The notes beneath the pieces are model-generated. The model searched no databases and was not told the DNA's origin. It saw only the letters and a list, made by a program, of their open reading frames with translations. Made by a program: the position numbers and the translations under genes. Positions 1 through 9,184 of a stretch of 64,000 bases of DNA are shown here, one piece after another. How positions within the stretch are numbered: the stretch's first letter is position 1; the number at the start of each line of letters is the position of its first letter. This stretch comes from Chondrinema litorale (GTDB lineage Bacteria > Bacteroidota > Bacteroidia > Cytophagales > Flammeovirgaceae), in contig NZ_CP111050.1 in assembly GCF_026250525.1 (NCBI RefSeq), positions 124,001 through 188,000 of the forward strand. The letters are read 5' to 3'.

Positions 1-1913
1 TTGGTTTGCTATCAGTTGCCTTTGCACAAGACGATAGCAATCCTGAAAGTGAATTTTATAAGATTGTTACTCTTCCGGTAAACGAAGGTATGTTGTTGGA
101 AGTAGGTGGTATGGCTACACTTCCAGATGGCAGAGTTGCTTTGTGCACCAGAAGAGGAGATGTGTATTTGGTAGAAAACGCTACCATGGCAGATGGTGAA
201 TTTCCAAAATATAAATTGTTTGCATCTGGTTTACATGAAGCTTTAGGTTTAGCCTATAAAGACAATGCAATCTTTGTTACACAACGTGGTGAGTTAACCA
301 AGTTGAAAGATACCAATGGAGATGACATTGCAGATGTTTACGAAACAGTTTACGACTGGCCACTTTCTGGACACTACCATGAGTATTCTTACGGTCCAAA
401 AATTATGGAAGATGGAAGTATGATGGTAACAGGTAACGTAGCTTTCGGTAACGAAGAATGGTGGCGTGGTGAAAGTAGAGTGCCTTGGAGAGGTTGGGCA
501 ATGAAAATTTCTCCTGACGGACAAATGGAGCCATTTGCTACTGGTATGCGTTCTCCTTGTGGTTTAGGAGTTTACGAAGGTGAATTTTTCTATACTGATA
601 ACCAAGGTGACTGGATGGGCTCTGGTGGTATTTGGCATGTTAAAAAAGGTGGATTTATGGGACACCCTGCTGGCCTTTCTTGGTCAAAAGAACCTAATTC
701 TCCAATCGATTTAACACCTGAGCAATTCTACGCTAAAATCGATATCAGACAAGAAAAGAAAGATGGTAGATTTATAAAGCCAGCTAATATTCAAGACGAA
801 GAAAATCCTGACTTTTTATTCAAAGCAAAAGAGGAATTTCCTCAAGTTCAATTGCCTTCAGTTTGGTTACCTCATGGTGTTTTAGGTATTTCTAACTCAG
901 AAATTAAAGAGATCAAAACTAACCAATTCGGACCTTTTAAAGGACAATTATTAATTGGAGATCAAGGGCAAAGTAAAATTATGCGTGTAGCTTTAGAGAA
1001 AGTAAAAGGAGAATACCAAGGTGTTGCTTTCGATTTCCGTTCTGGTTTTCAGTCTGGTGTATTAAGAATGAGCTGGGGACACGATGGTTCAATCTTCGTA
1101 GGTGAAACTAACAGAGGTTGGGGTTCTGCTGGTAATACTAACTCTGGTTTAGAGAGACTAGTTTGGACTGGTAAAGTACCTTTCGAAATGAAAAATATTA
1201 CTGCAAAACCAGATGGTTTCGAAATCGAATTTACTTATCCGGTAGACAAAAAATCTGCTGAAGATTTAGATTCTTATAATGGTAGAAACTTCACATATAA
1301 GTACCATGCTGTTTATGGTAGCCCAACTGTAAACGACGAAGACCTTAAAATTAAAGGTGTAAAAGTTTCGGAAGATGGTAAAAAGGTAAGAGTAGTTGTT
1401 GAGAATATGCGTCAGTATTATGTACATCAGATCAATGTAACTGGTGTTACTGCTGGTCATGGTACATTAAACCTGCTACACCCAACTGGTTATTACACTT
1501 TAAATAACATTCCAGATGGTGATAAACTTTCTTCTAGTGAGTTAAGCACTTATCGTTCTTCATTAGAAGCTTCAGCTAAAAAAGCTGCTGCTGCTAAAAA
1601 AGCACAAGCTGCCGCTGCCGCAAAAGCGAAAGCAAAAAGTGCTGCATCAGCGAAAGCACCAACATTTGCTGAAATTAAGCCATTATTAACTAAGAATACT
1701 TGTAATGCTTGTCATTCAGAAGATAAGAAAGTTGTAGGCCCAGCATTTAAAGAAGTGGCAAAAAGAGGATACTCTGATGAAAAAATTGTAGAACTTATTT
1801 ACAACCCTGAACCAGCTAACTGGCCAGGATATGCCACTCCCATGGCGCCAATGCCGCAAGTGCCAAAAGATGAGGCACTCAAAATAGCGAAGTGGATAAA
1901 TTCGTTGGATTAA
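1..1913 (+). CDS. Beta-propeller dehydrogenase-like protein fused to C-terminal cytochrome c (5' end cut)
   Basis: The reading frame is open to the window edge (codons begin at base 3). The first visible residues, LLSVAFAQ, are the end of a signal peptide, so the true start lies upstream. The first ~390 visible residues have repeated DG/GxxxV blades (MATLPDGRVAL, RSPCGLGVYEGEFFYTDNQG, GHDGSIFVGETNRGWG) typical of soluble sugar-dehydrogenase or sorbosone-dehydrogenase-like propellers. An Ala/Lys-rich linker (about residues 525-555) leads to a cytochrome c domain with CNACH for haem attachment and a Met-rich MAPMP segment that could supply the axial Met. It is probably a periplasmic oxidase/dehydrogenase passing electrons to its own haem. 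The substrate is not visible. The long Ala/Lys linker is a low-complexity tether between the domains. Confidence 0.8.
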   Translation, partial: GLLSVAFAQDDSNPESEFYKIVTLPVNEGMLLEVGGMATLPDGRVALCTRRGDVYLVENATMADGEFPKYKLFASGLHEALGLAYKDNAIFVTQRGELTKLKDTNGDDIADVYETVYDWPLSGHYHEYSYGPKIMEDGSMMVTGNVAFGNEEWWRGESRVPWRGWAMKISPDGQMEPFATGMRSPCGLGVYEGEFFYTDNQGDWMGSGGIWHVKKGGFMGHPAGLSWSKEPNSPIDLTPEQFYAKIDIRQEKKDGRFIKPANIQDEENPDFLFKAKEEFPQVQLPSVWLPHGVLGISNSEIKEIKTNQFGPFKGQLLIGDQGQSKIMRVALEKVKGEYQGVAFDFRSGFQSGVLRMSWGHDGSIFVGETNRGWGSAGNTNSGLERLVWTGKVPFEMKNITAKPDGFEIEFTYPVDKKSAEDLDSYNGRNFTYKYHAVYGSPTVNDEDLKIKGVKVSEDGKKVRVVVENMRQYYVHQINVTGVTAGHGTLNLLHPTGYYTLNNIPDGDKLSSSELSTYRSSLEASAKKAAAAKKAQAAAAAKAKAKSAASAKAPTFAEIKPLLTKNTCNACHSEDKKVVGPAFKEVAKRGYSDEKIVELIYNPEPANWPGYATPMAPMPQVPKDEALKIAKWINSLD

Positions 1914-1920
1914 TTTTCTA

Positions 1921-1953
1921 AAAAGGGTATCTCTTAGAGATACCCTTTTTTTT
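1921..1953 (+). terminator. Rho-independent terminator after the propeller-cytochrome c gene
   Basis: A 13-bp perfect stem, AAAAGGGTATCTC / GAGATACCCTTTT, with a 3-base TTA loop is followed by a T-run. It begins 7 bases after the stop codon. Confidence 0.93.
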
Positions 1954-2009
1954 CATAATGATTTTACTGCTATCTTGTAGACGAAATTTTAGACTTTAAT
2001 TTTTGATAT

Positions 2010-3059
2010 ATGATTGTACTAACCGGTGGATATACCAACAAGAAAGGAAATGAAATTGAAGGTGGTATTTACACTTTTGAATTTGATGAGAAAGAAGGTA
2101 CACTAACTGAAAAAGACCTTTATCCAACCGTAAACCCAAGTTATATTTGTGTTTCAGACGATAACAAATTCCTGTATACTTTCGAAGAAATTGGTATAGA
2201 TGAGAAACCAAAACTCAAAGCCTTCTCTTTAGATAAAGCAGGTAAACTTACTTTCCTAAATGAAAAAGTAATTCCGGGTGGAGCTCCTTGCCACATCACT
2301 TTTTCAAAAGATAAGAAATTCCTTTTAATCGCTTGCTACAGTACTGGAAACGTGTTGGCATTTGCCATAAAAGCAGATGGTACTTTAGGCGAAATGACAG
2401 GCTCTGCACAACATAAAGGCAGTAGTGTCAATAAATCTAGACAAGAAGGTCCGCATGCACACATGGTAGCGCTCGATAAAGAAGGCAAAGTCTATGTTTG
2501 TGATTTAGGTTTAGACAAAATAAAGGCTTATAGTTTAAGCTCAACAGGTGAGTTAACTCCTTTACCAGATGAAGATATTAAAATTGCAGAAGGTAGTGGA
2601 CCACGTCACATGGTTTTCCATCCAGATGGTGAACATGGTTTCGTAATAAACGAGCTTACTTCAACTGTATCTCTATTAAAAAAAGAAGGAGGCAAGTTTA
2701 AAGTGCTTAAAGATTATTTGGCATTAGATGGTTCTTTTTCTGGCTTACCAACCGCAGCAGCAATTCGTATTTCTAAGAAAGGTAAATATGTTTACTCTTC
2801 AGATCGTACGATTCAAGCAATTTCAATTTTTGAGTTTGATGCTGATAATAGTACACTTAAGTTGTTAACTCATGAGGAGACAGGAGGAGAGGCTCCAAGA
2901 GATTTTAACATTGCTCCATCAGGAAAATGGTTAATTGCAGCCAACCAAAACACCGATAACATAGTTACATTCAGTAGAGATAAGAAAACTGGCTTACTAA
3001 ATAGAAAGTCAGAGATAACTGATATTGTAAAACCGACTTCAATTGTATTTATAAAATAG
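2010..3059 (+). CDS. Lactonase family beta-propeller protein (6-phosphogluconolactonase type)
   Basis: A 349-residue seven-bladed propeller of the YbhE/Pgl lactonase family, which hydrolyses 6-phosphogluconolactone or related sugar lactones. Family signatures are GGYTNKK near the N-terminus, GAPCHITFSKDKKFLLIACY, the central QEGPHAHMVALD (catalytic His region), GSGPRHMVFHPDG and the C-terminal GEAPRDFNIAPSGKWLIAANQ. The length matches the family (330-360). No signal peptide is evident, so it is probably cytoplasmic, which suits the pentose phosphate pathway. An rpiA gene lies elsewhere in this window but no glucose-6-phosphate dehydrogenase is adjacent. It starts at ATG. Alternatively it could act on another lactone. 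Confidence 0.85.
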   Translation: MIVLTGGYTNKKGNEIEGGIYTFEFDEKEGTLTEKDLYPTVNPSYICVSDDNKFLYTFEEIGIDEKPKLKAFSLDKAGKLTFLNEKVIPGGAPCHITFSKDKKFLLIACYSTGNVLAFAIKADGTLGEMTGSAQHKGSSVNKSRQEGPHAHMVALDKEGKVYVCDLGLDKIKAYSLSSTGELTPLPDEDIKIAEGSGPRHMVFHPDGEHGFVINELTSTVSLLKKEGGKFKVLKDYLALDGSFSGLPTAAAIRISKKGKYVYSSDRTIQAISIFEFDADNSTLKLLTHEETGGEAPRDFNIAPSGKWLIAANQNTDNIVTFSRDKKTGLLNRKSEITDIVKPTSIVFIK

Positions 3060-3107
3060 TATTATTCTGATGTATAAAATTGGAGTGAGGCGAATGGAAA
3101 AAATAAT

Positions 3108-3845
3108 ATGAAAAAAGAGAATAATCTGGCAGTTTTAATTGATGGTGATAATATTCCTTCTAACAATGTGAAGGAAATGATGGAGGAAATTGCCAAATAT
3201 GGGAATCCAACTATTAAAAGAATTTATGGAGACTGGACTAAACCCCAGCTCTCCAAATGGAAAAAAGTATTGCTCGAAAATGCCATTAACCCCGTGCAGC
3301 AATATAGTTACACAACAGGTAAAAACGCGACAGATTCAGCCATGATCATCGATGCCATGGATATTTTATATGCAGGTGATGTGGATGGTTTTTGTTTGGT
3401 TTCTAGTGATAGTGATTTTACTAGGCTAGCTACTCGTTTGCGTGAAGCAAGTATGATGGTGATAGGCATTGGCGAAAAGAAAACCCCCGAACCTTTTATT
3501 GTAGCTTGCGATAGGTTCATTTACATCGAAATTTTAGAAAGAGATATTAAACCTGTTAAATCTTCTAGAAGCAGAAGCACTAAAAAAGAAGGTGTAGAAA
3601 AAATCACAAATAGGGTAGTTACACTTATAACTTCTACCATTCAAGATCTTAGTGATGACGATGGTTGGGTATTTTTAGGAGATGTAGGCAGTATGCTACA
3701 GAAAAAACAACCTAATTTCGATTCAAGGAACTATGGTTTTCAGAAGTTAACTCCACTCATAAGCTCGATAGATAATATAGAAATTGAAGAAAGAGAGCTC
3801 GAAGGCAATAGGCATAAACTCATATACGTGAAAGTAAAGGATTGA
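3108..3845 (+). CDS. NYN domain protein with C-terminal OST-HTH/LOTUS domain
   Basis: A 245-residue two-domain protein. Residues 1-~135 are a NYN (LabA/DUF88, PIN-like) nuclease fold with its acidic cluster visible: VLIDGDNIP, NATDSAMIIDAMD and LVSSDSDFTRLA. Residues ~165-245 are an OST-HTH/LOTUS RNA-binding domain with its signature DGWVFLGDVGSMLQKK and a terminal IYVKVKD. A basic Ser/Arg/Lys linker (RSRSTKK) joins them. NYN domains are predicted metal-dependent RNases and bacterial LOTUS domains bind RNA, so this is probably an RNA-processing or RNA-decay enzyme. The family is widespread and its targets in Bacteroidota are not established. It is 48 bases downstream of the lactonase, possibly co-transcribed. 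Confidence 0.88.
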   Translation: MKKENNLAVLIDGDNIPSNNVKEMMEEIAKYGNPTIKRIYGDWTKPQLSKWKKVLLENAINPVQQYSYTTGKNATDSAMIIDAMDILYAGDVDGFCLVSSDSDFTRLATRLREASMMVIGIGEKKTPEPFIVACDRFIYIEILERDIKPVKSSRSRSTKKEGVEKITNRVVTLITSTIQDLSDDDGWVFLGDVGSMLQKKQPNFDSRNYGFQKLTPLISSIDNIEIEERELEGNRHKLIYVKVKD

Positions 3846-3898
3846 TATGTAAATAGGTTAATGTAGATTTATATCAACATTTACTTTACTACATATTT

Positions 3899-5689
3899 AT
3901 GAAGATGAAAAACTGGCTCTTAGGGCTCATTGCACTATTTTATTTAATTGGTTGTGAAAAAGAAAATCCTGATAATAAAATAGCCGAAAGACCACCAAAC
4001 GTTGTTTTTATTCTTTCAGATGATCAAGGGTGGGGAGACCTAAGTTTGAGCGGTAATAAAAATTTGAGTACACCCAATATCGATGGATTAGGCAAGAATG
4101 GAGTTGTTTTCAACCATTTCTATGTGAGTCCAGTTTGCTCACCAACTAGGGCAGAAATTCTTACAGGTCGTTATGCGGTTAGAGGTGGAGTTTATTCCAC
4201 ATCGGCGGGAGGTGAAAGACTCGATCTAGACGAAGTTACCATTGCAGACTATTTTAAAGAAGCAGGTTATGCGACTGCCTGTTATGGTAAATGGCACAAT
4301 GGAATGCAATATCCTTATCATCCCAACGGCAGGGGATTCGACGACTATTACGGGTTTTGTTCTGGCCATTGGGGAGATTATTACGATCCAATGCTAGAGA
4401 GAAACGGTCAAATAGTAAAAGGAGAAGATTTTATTATAGATGATTTTACGAATAAGGGAATCAGTTTTATTGAGCAAAATAAGGATCAACCTTTTTTTCT
4501 ATACCTGCCATTTAATACGCCTCACGCACCTATGCAAGTACCAGACAAATGGTGGAATAAATTCAAAAACAAAGAATTGACAAGTCTCTATTACGATGCT
4601 GATAAAGAAGATATAGACTTTACCAGAGCGGCATTAGCAATGTGCGAGAATATCGATTGGAATGTGGGCAGAATAATGGAAACGCTGCAAAAAAATGGCT
4701 TAGAAGAAAACACAATTGTTATTTATCTATCTGATAATGGGCCAAATGGTTATCGCTGGAATTGTGGCATGAAAGGGAAAAAAGGTGATACAGATGAAGG
4801 AGGTGTGAGATCGCCTTTGGAAATGCAGTGGAAAGATCAACTCGATGCTGGCAAAGTTGTAGAAAATGTGGCTTCTTCACTCGATTTTTTGCCTACTTTA
4901 CTAGATATGGCTGGTATAAAAGCACAGTTTAAAAACACGTTGGATGGTAATAGTTTAAAGCCTTTGTTATTTGCCGAGGAACAAGTAGATACAGATTTTA
5001 CAAATAGAAATATTATAAGCCATTGGGCAGGTAAAACAAGTATAAGAAATCAGAAATACCGCTTAGATGCAGAGAATCGCTTATATAATATGGAAGTTGA
5101 CCCAGGGCAAACAACTAACATTGCTGAATCATCTGTTGAGGTTTTTGATGAATTAAAAACGATAAAATCTAACTGGGAAACAGAAGTATTAACCGAATTG
5201 TCAGAAGTTGATACTAGAACTTTTACAGTAGGTCATCCAGATTATAATTGGTATCAGTTACCTGCGAGAGATGCTCTTGCTACGGGAAATATTATACGTT
5301 CTAACCGCTGGCCAAATTGTTCTTATTATACAAACTGGGTAAGTACTACAGATAGTATTTATTTTGAAATTGAAGTACTAGAAGAAGCTGATTTTGAGGT
5401 AATTGTTTACTACACTTGTAAAGAAAAAGATACTGGTGTAAAAATGGATTTATCTTTCAAAAATGCTATATTAGACTTTCAAATTAATGATGCAAACGAT
5501 CCACCATTAGAAGGTGAATCTGACGACAGGTATCTAAGGAAAGTGTCTTTAGTAAAAGATTTCAAACCTTTAAATATTGGCAAAATACATCTTAAAAAAG
5601 GTATTGGAAATCTAGTTCTTAAGGCAACAGAAATCCCAAGGAAAAATGGGATCGATTTCCGCTTATTGATGTTAAAAAAGGCAAGTTGA
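3899..5689 (+). CDS. Formylglycine-dependent sulfatase, lipoprotein
   Basis: A 596-residue arylsulfatase-family enzyme that removes sulfate esters from carbohydrates or other substrates. A lipobox (LFYLIGC) near residue 19 predicts a lipid-anchored periplasmic or surface protein. NVVFILSDDQGWGDLS supplies the first metal-binding acids. The signature CSPTRAEILTGRY has Cys80, the residue oxidised to formylglycine by a maturase, which is not in this window. Later metal ligands are in IVIYLSDNGPNG. The last ~150 residues form an extra beta-rich domain beyond the sulfatase fold. There is no SusCD next to this copy. A second sulfatase lies at 30.9 kb. Substrate unknown. Confidence 0.92.
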   Translation: MKMKNWLLGLIALFYLIGCEKENPDNKIAERPPNVVFILSDDQGWGDLSLSGNKNLSTPNIDGLGKNGVVFNHFYVSPVCSPTRAEILTGRYAVRGGVYSTSAGGERLDLDEVTIADYFKEAGYATACYGKWHNGMQYPYHPNGRGFDDYYGFCSGHWGDYYDPMLERNGQIVKGEDFIIDDFTNKGISFIEQNKDQPFFLYLPFNTPHAPMQVPDKWWNKFKNKELTSLYYDADKEDIDFTRAALAMCENIDWNVGRIMETLQKNGLEENTIVIYLSDNGPNGYRWNCGMKGKKGDTDEGGVRSPLEMQWKDQLDAGKVVENVASSLDFLPTLLDMAGIKAQFKNTLDGNSLKPLLFAEEQVDTDFTNRNIISHWAGKTSIRNQKYRLDAENRLYNMEVDPGQTTNIAESSVEVFDELKTIKSNWETEVLTELSEVDTRTFTVGHPDYNWYQLPARDALATGNIIRSNRWPNCSYYTNWVSTTDSIYFEIEVLEEADFEVIVYYTCKEKDTGVKMDLSFKNAILDFQINDANDPPLEGESDDRYLRKVSLVKDFKPLNIGKIHLKKGIGNLVLKATEIPRKNGIDFRLLMLKKAS

Positions 5690-5850
5690 ACTAATATTTA
5701 GTTAAAAAATGCTATTTTAGCTAATCAATTCTGATCTGCTCGTAACTACACATCATTATACTTCCTAAGATTAATAATGATCTGACTCAAAAAGATCAAG
5801 GGGATTAGTCAGCCAGGGTTTTTCATTTTCAAGAAAAAAAATAGAAGATT

Positions 5851-6303
5851 ATGAAAGAATTAAAATTGTTGGTTTATAACCAACTAAATGAAATTATAGA
5901 CAAAAAGTTAGAAGATGCGAAAGAAGATGTCGCAATTTACAAAGAAGGTAGAGATAATAACTCTAAAAGCTCTGTTGGAGATAAATATGAAACAGGAAGA
6001 GCCATGATGCAAAATGAGCTAAACAAAAGCAATATTCGACTGGGCAAAGTAGTCGATTTAAAAAAAGAATTACTACGAGTAAAGCTTGATAAGGATTTTA
6101 AAGAGATAGAGTTTGGTAGTTTAATTGAAACCGATAAAGGCATTTACTTTATCAGTATTGGGCAAGGTATAGTTGAGCTGGAAAATCATAAAATCTTTTG
6201 TATTTCACTTGGTTCACCAATAGGAAGATTATTAGTAGGAAAGAAAAAAGGGGGGGTAGTAAATTTTCAGGGTAGAAAAATTAAAATTAAAAGTATCTAT
6301 TAA
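5851..6303 (+). CDS. GreA/GreB C-terminal-domain-like protein of Bacteroidota
   Basis: A 150-residue protein with an N-terminal helical part (residues 1-~75) carrying KSSVGDKYETGRAMMQ, the diagnostic stretch of a Bacteroidota family, followed by a small beta domain (GSLIETDKGIYFISIGQG ... SPIGRLLVGKKKG) resembling the C-terminal FKBP-like domain of the transcript-cleavage factors GreA/GreB. Database entries of this family are often named 3-oxoacyl-ACP synthase, which the sequence does not support: there is no thiolase fold and it is far too short. It could modulate RNA polymerase, but the acidic residues of the Gre coiled-coil tip are not recognisable. Function is inference. Confidence 0.72.
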   Translation: MKELKLLVYNQLNEIIDKKLEDAKEDVAIYKEGRDNNSKSSVGDKYETGRAMMQNELNKSNIRLGKVVDLKKELLRVKLDKDFKEIEFGSLIETDKGIYFISIGQGIVELENHKIFCISLGSPIGRLLVGKKKGGVVNFQGRKIKIKSIY

Positions 6304-6339
6304 TCCAGTTTAATGCTTTATAGCTATTCGAATCATACA

Positions 6340-7020
6340 TCATAAGACCTCAGCTTGTATTTTTTTTAATATAAGCTGTCCTGGTCTACCCATGGCTCTT
6401 ACAAGCCATACAATTTCAAGGTCTTTTCTCTCTTCTTCACTCAATTGCCATTGCATATTACTTTTTCTCATTTTTGTTACCAAATCTTGTAAAATGAGCG
6501 CGGCTGAAACAGATACATTAAAACTTTCGGCAAAACCATAAATCGGAACACTCAGCTTTAAATCAGCATTATTTAGCGCATCGTTTGTAAGTCCATCTTC
6601 TTCGCAGCCAAAGAGTAAGGCTGTTTTTTTTGTTATCTCAAAGTCTGGTAAAGTAATGTCTGGATTATGCGGTGTACAGGCCACAACCAGATAACCATCT
6701 TGTTTAAGTTTTTCTATGCAAGCTAAAGTATTATTGGTCTTGGGCGTATCAAACCGGTCAATATCCACCCATTTTTCTGCCCCTTTGGCAATTAAATGAG
6801 TAACCCATTCATGATAATATTTTTCAATAATCGAAGCATTCTGAATGCCAAAACAGTCGCAAGTTCTTAATACTGCACCCGCATTTCTTTCATAATTAAT
6901 ATCTTCAATCACCACCCTTATTAAATTGGTTCTTTGTTGAATAACCTCATTAATACGTCTTGCCCTTTTTTCACCAATATGCTTTTTAAGCTTTTCAATT
7001 ATGATGTCCTTTCTATTCAT
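6340..7020 (-). CDS. trmH: TrmH-family tRNA/rRNA 2'-O-methyltransferase
   Basis: A 226-residue SPOUT (SpoU/TrmH) methyltransferase that methylates a ribose 2'-OH, probably of tRNA G18. The three trefoil-knot motifs are in order: NAGAVLRTCDCFGI (motif 1), LLFGCEEDGLT (motif 2) and VPIYGFAESFNVSVSAALIL (motif 3). The C-terminal extension WLVRAMGRPG fits TrmH, as does the length. The ATG at 7020 is preferred; an in-frame TTG nine bases upstream would add three residues. It is convergent with the GreA-like gene and divergent from the membrane protein at 7211. TrmL or another SpoU member remains possible without alignment. Confidence 0.85.
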   Translation of the reverse strand: MNRKDIIIEKLKKHIGEKRARRINEVIQQRTNLIRVVIEDINYERNAGAVLRTCDCFGIQNASIIEKYYHEWVTHLIAKGAEKWVDIDRFDTPKTNNTLACIEKLKQDGYLVVACTPHNPDITLPDFEITKKTALLFGCEEDGLTNDALNNADLKLSVPIYGFAESFNVSVSAALILQDLVTKMRKSNMQWQLSEEERKDLEIVWLVRAMGRPGQLILKKIQAEVL

Positions 7021-7210
7021 GCTTGCCAAATTTCAAAATTGATGTGCAAAAGTATAAAATTGCTAAACAAATTGAAGTACTGTATTTAATCATCATCAAT
7101 TTCAGAATAGACATTTATTAGTTGCTAAATTATAGTTATATTTATTAAGAATATTCTCCTCATCGTAATACCATCCTATAAGAATAAAAATCAATTTTTT
7201 ACTGAAACTA

Positions 7211-8515
7211 ATGGAATCATCAACTACTACAGCTACATCATGGCATACATTGAGAAAGATTACTTTCCGATTTTTCTTTGTATTATTTGGTCTGTTTATT
7301 TTTCCCTTTCCTGTTAATGTATTTGATTTTGTACCAGGCATTTCTTTTCTAATAGATTCTTATGATGCTTTTTGGGTATGGTTGACCAATTTAACCGGAA
7401 CCTATTTGTTGGGTTTAGATCAAACACTAGAGTTAACATTTACAGGCAGTGGAGATAAATTATTTGATTGGGTAATGTATTTAACAATCTTAATTATATC
7501 GATCATAAGCACCATTATCTGGTCAATAGCAGATCGAAAAAGAAAAAGTTACCATATGCTCAATGGTTGGTTCATGCTGCTTCTTAGCTATTACTTAGTT
7601 TTTTTTATGATGGTTTACGGTCTCATTAAAGTATTCTATCTACAATTTATGCCACCAAATCTCGAACAGCTTTATCAAACATTGGGACAAATTTCACCCA
7701 TGCGTTTACTCTGGACATTTATGGGGTTTTCTGGGTCTTACACTATTTTTTCTGGTGTTTGTGAGACTGTAGCGGGTGTATTTTTAATGTTTAGAAGAAC
7801 TAGAACACTTGGAGGGCTTTTAGTTTTTGGAGTAATGCTCAATGTGTTTATGCTTAACATGAGCTACGATGTACCAGTAAAACTATTTTCTTTTCAGCTG
7901 ATGATTATGGGTTTGTATATCTTAATGCAAGATTATAATAGAATTATAGATTTCTTTATTCTGAATAAAACGGCTGCTCCTTCGTCACAAACTACAGTGG
8001 TACAGACCAAGCGAGGTAGACTAATTTTAGTAATAACTCAATTAATTTTAGTAGGAGTAATTGTGCTTATGCAAGTGCAGGGAAATATGAATAGAATGAA
8101 GCAATACGGCATTTATAGAGAGAAATCTCCTTTATACGGTGTATATGATGTACAAACTTTCGTGATTAATAATGATACGATTTCTACCAATTATACAGAC
8201 AGCATCGGCTGGAAAAGATTGTTGATCGATTATCCCAATTTTCTATCGGTAGTAAAGATGAATGATAAAGTAAAGCGCTATAACACAGAGCTAGATACTT
8301 TAAAAAAGCAATATACTTTTAGTTCTAGGCAAGATACTGTAAACAAATATCTGGTAAACTATAAAAGAGTAGACGATGAGCTCTTTTTGGATGGAGTAAT
8401 AGAAGGAGATACTTTATATGTTGTATTACAAAGTTACGATCTGGAAAATTTTGGTTTGCTTAATCGGGGTTTTAATTGGGTAAATGAGGTGCCTTATAAC
8501 AGATATAATAATTAA
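7211..8515 (+). CDS. Multi-pass membrane protein with C-terminal soluble domain (DoxX-like, uncertain)
   Basis: A 434-residue protein with hydrophobic segments at about residues 15-45, 85-110, 120-145, 165-195, 200-235 and 265-290, followed by a soluble C-terminal ~140 residues rich in Tyr, Asp and Lys (GVYDVQTFVINNDTIS ... NEVPYNRYNN). The layout resembles uncharacterised DoxX-like membrane proteins of Bacteroidota that carry a periplasmic tail, but no catalytic motif can be named. It stands alone between a divergent methyltransferase gene and its own terminator, so it is probably monocistronic. Confidence 0.75.
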   Translation: MESSTTTATSWHTLRKITFRFFFVLFGLFIFPFPVNVFDFVPGISFLIDSYDAFWVWLTNLTGTYLLGLDQTLELTFTGSGDKLFDWVMYLTILIISIISTIIWSIADRKRKSYHMLNGWFMLLLSYYLVFFMMVYGLIKVFYLQFMPPNLEQLYQTLGQISPMRLLWTFMGFSGSYTIFSGVCETVAGVFLMFRRTRTLGGLLVFGVMLNVFMLNMSYDVPVKLFSFQLMIMGLYILMQDYNRIIDFFILNKTAAPSSQTTVVQTKRGRLILVITQLILVGVIVLMQVQGNMNRMKQYGIYREKSPLYGVYDVQTFVINNDTISTNYTDSIGWKRLLIDYPNFLSVVKMNDKVKRYNTELDTLKKQYTFSSRQDTVNKYLVNYKRVDDELFLDGVIEGDTLYVVLQSYDLENFGLLNRGFNWVNEVPYNRYNN

Positions 8516-8541
8516 AAAAAAGCTGCAAAAGCAGCTTTTTT
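8514..8541 (+). terminator. Rho-independent terminator
   Basis: AGCTGC / GCAGCT stem, extended by A/T pairs, with an AAAA loop and T-run, immediately after the stop codon of the membrane protein gene. Confidence 0.93.
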
Positions 8542-8575
8542 AAAGTAGTTGAATTAGTCTAAACATTATAATCAA

Positions 8576-9184
8576 TTAATAATTTATTTCATTTATAATG
8601 TCAAAGCTTCCATTGTAAGCCCCGTTTAATGCGCTATTGTCTGCTAGTTCCAAGTCATACATAATGGTATAATTTGGTGAAGTTCCTGATACTTTAATTG
8701 TTCCTCCTGTTACCTCTACTATCTCACTATCGTCGCTTAAAATTCCATCTCCATTTGAATCGCGTAGTATGTAAGCTCTAGAAAAGTAATGTTCAACATC
8801 AGATAGATCGTCCACGGCTGCATCAATATAAGATTTATACTCAAATGTTCCTGTGGTAAAACTGTTTGTGCTTGCCGAAAATAGTTCTGAGTAAATATAG
8901 AATGTAGTGCTTGAGTTAAACTCGTTATCTTCTGTTAGGCTACCATCTGTTAAATAAAAATCATAATTATAAAATTTTGAATCTTCATCGTAACCATAGT
9001 TTATAATAAAACTATAGCTTATCGGGTATTCTGATAAATCTACAGTTACGGTATTATCTATAATGTTTTCGACACTTTCGCTGTCATTATCTTCATCATT
9101 ATCACAAGATGTAAGAAATAGTAATCCAGCGAAAATAGCAATGAGTGAAAACTTGAAGTTGCGGGTTATTAGATAATTTTCCAA
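8576..9184 (-). CDS. Hypothetical lipoprotein
   Basis: A 202-residue protein with an N-terminal lipoprotein signal (AGLLFLTSC, then an acidic DNDEDNDSES stretch typical of surface-exported Bacteroidota lipoproteins) and a beta-rich, Ser/Thr/Tyr/Asp-rich body. No family is recognised. The only usable start is the TTG at 9184: no ATG lies between it and the in-frame stop 21 bases upstream. It is a single gene, convergent with the membrane protein. Confidence 0.72.
   Translation of the reverse strand: MENYLITRNFKFSLIAIFAGLLFLTSCDNDEDNDSESVENIIDNTVTVDLSEYPISYSFIINYGYDEDSKFYNYDFYLTDGSLTEDNEFNSSTTFYIYSELFSASTNSFTTGTFEYKSYIDAAVDDLSDVEHYFSRAYILRDSNGDGILSDDSEIVEVTGGTIKVSGTSPNYTIMYDLELADNSALNGAYNGSFDIINEINY

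Noticed and set aside
5698..5724. 10-bp stem after the first sulfatase gene (TTAGTTAAAA / TTTTAGCTAA)
   Set aside because: Purely AT-rich with a wobble pair and no T-run, not convincing as a terminator.
5851..6303. Annotation as 3-oxoacyl-ACP synthase, a name often copied to this family
   Set aside because: 150 residues cannot hold a thiolase-fold enzyme and no Cys-His-His triad is present. The C-terminal part looks like the GreA/GreB domain.
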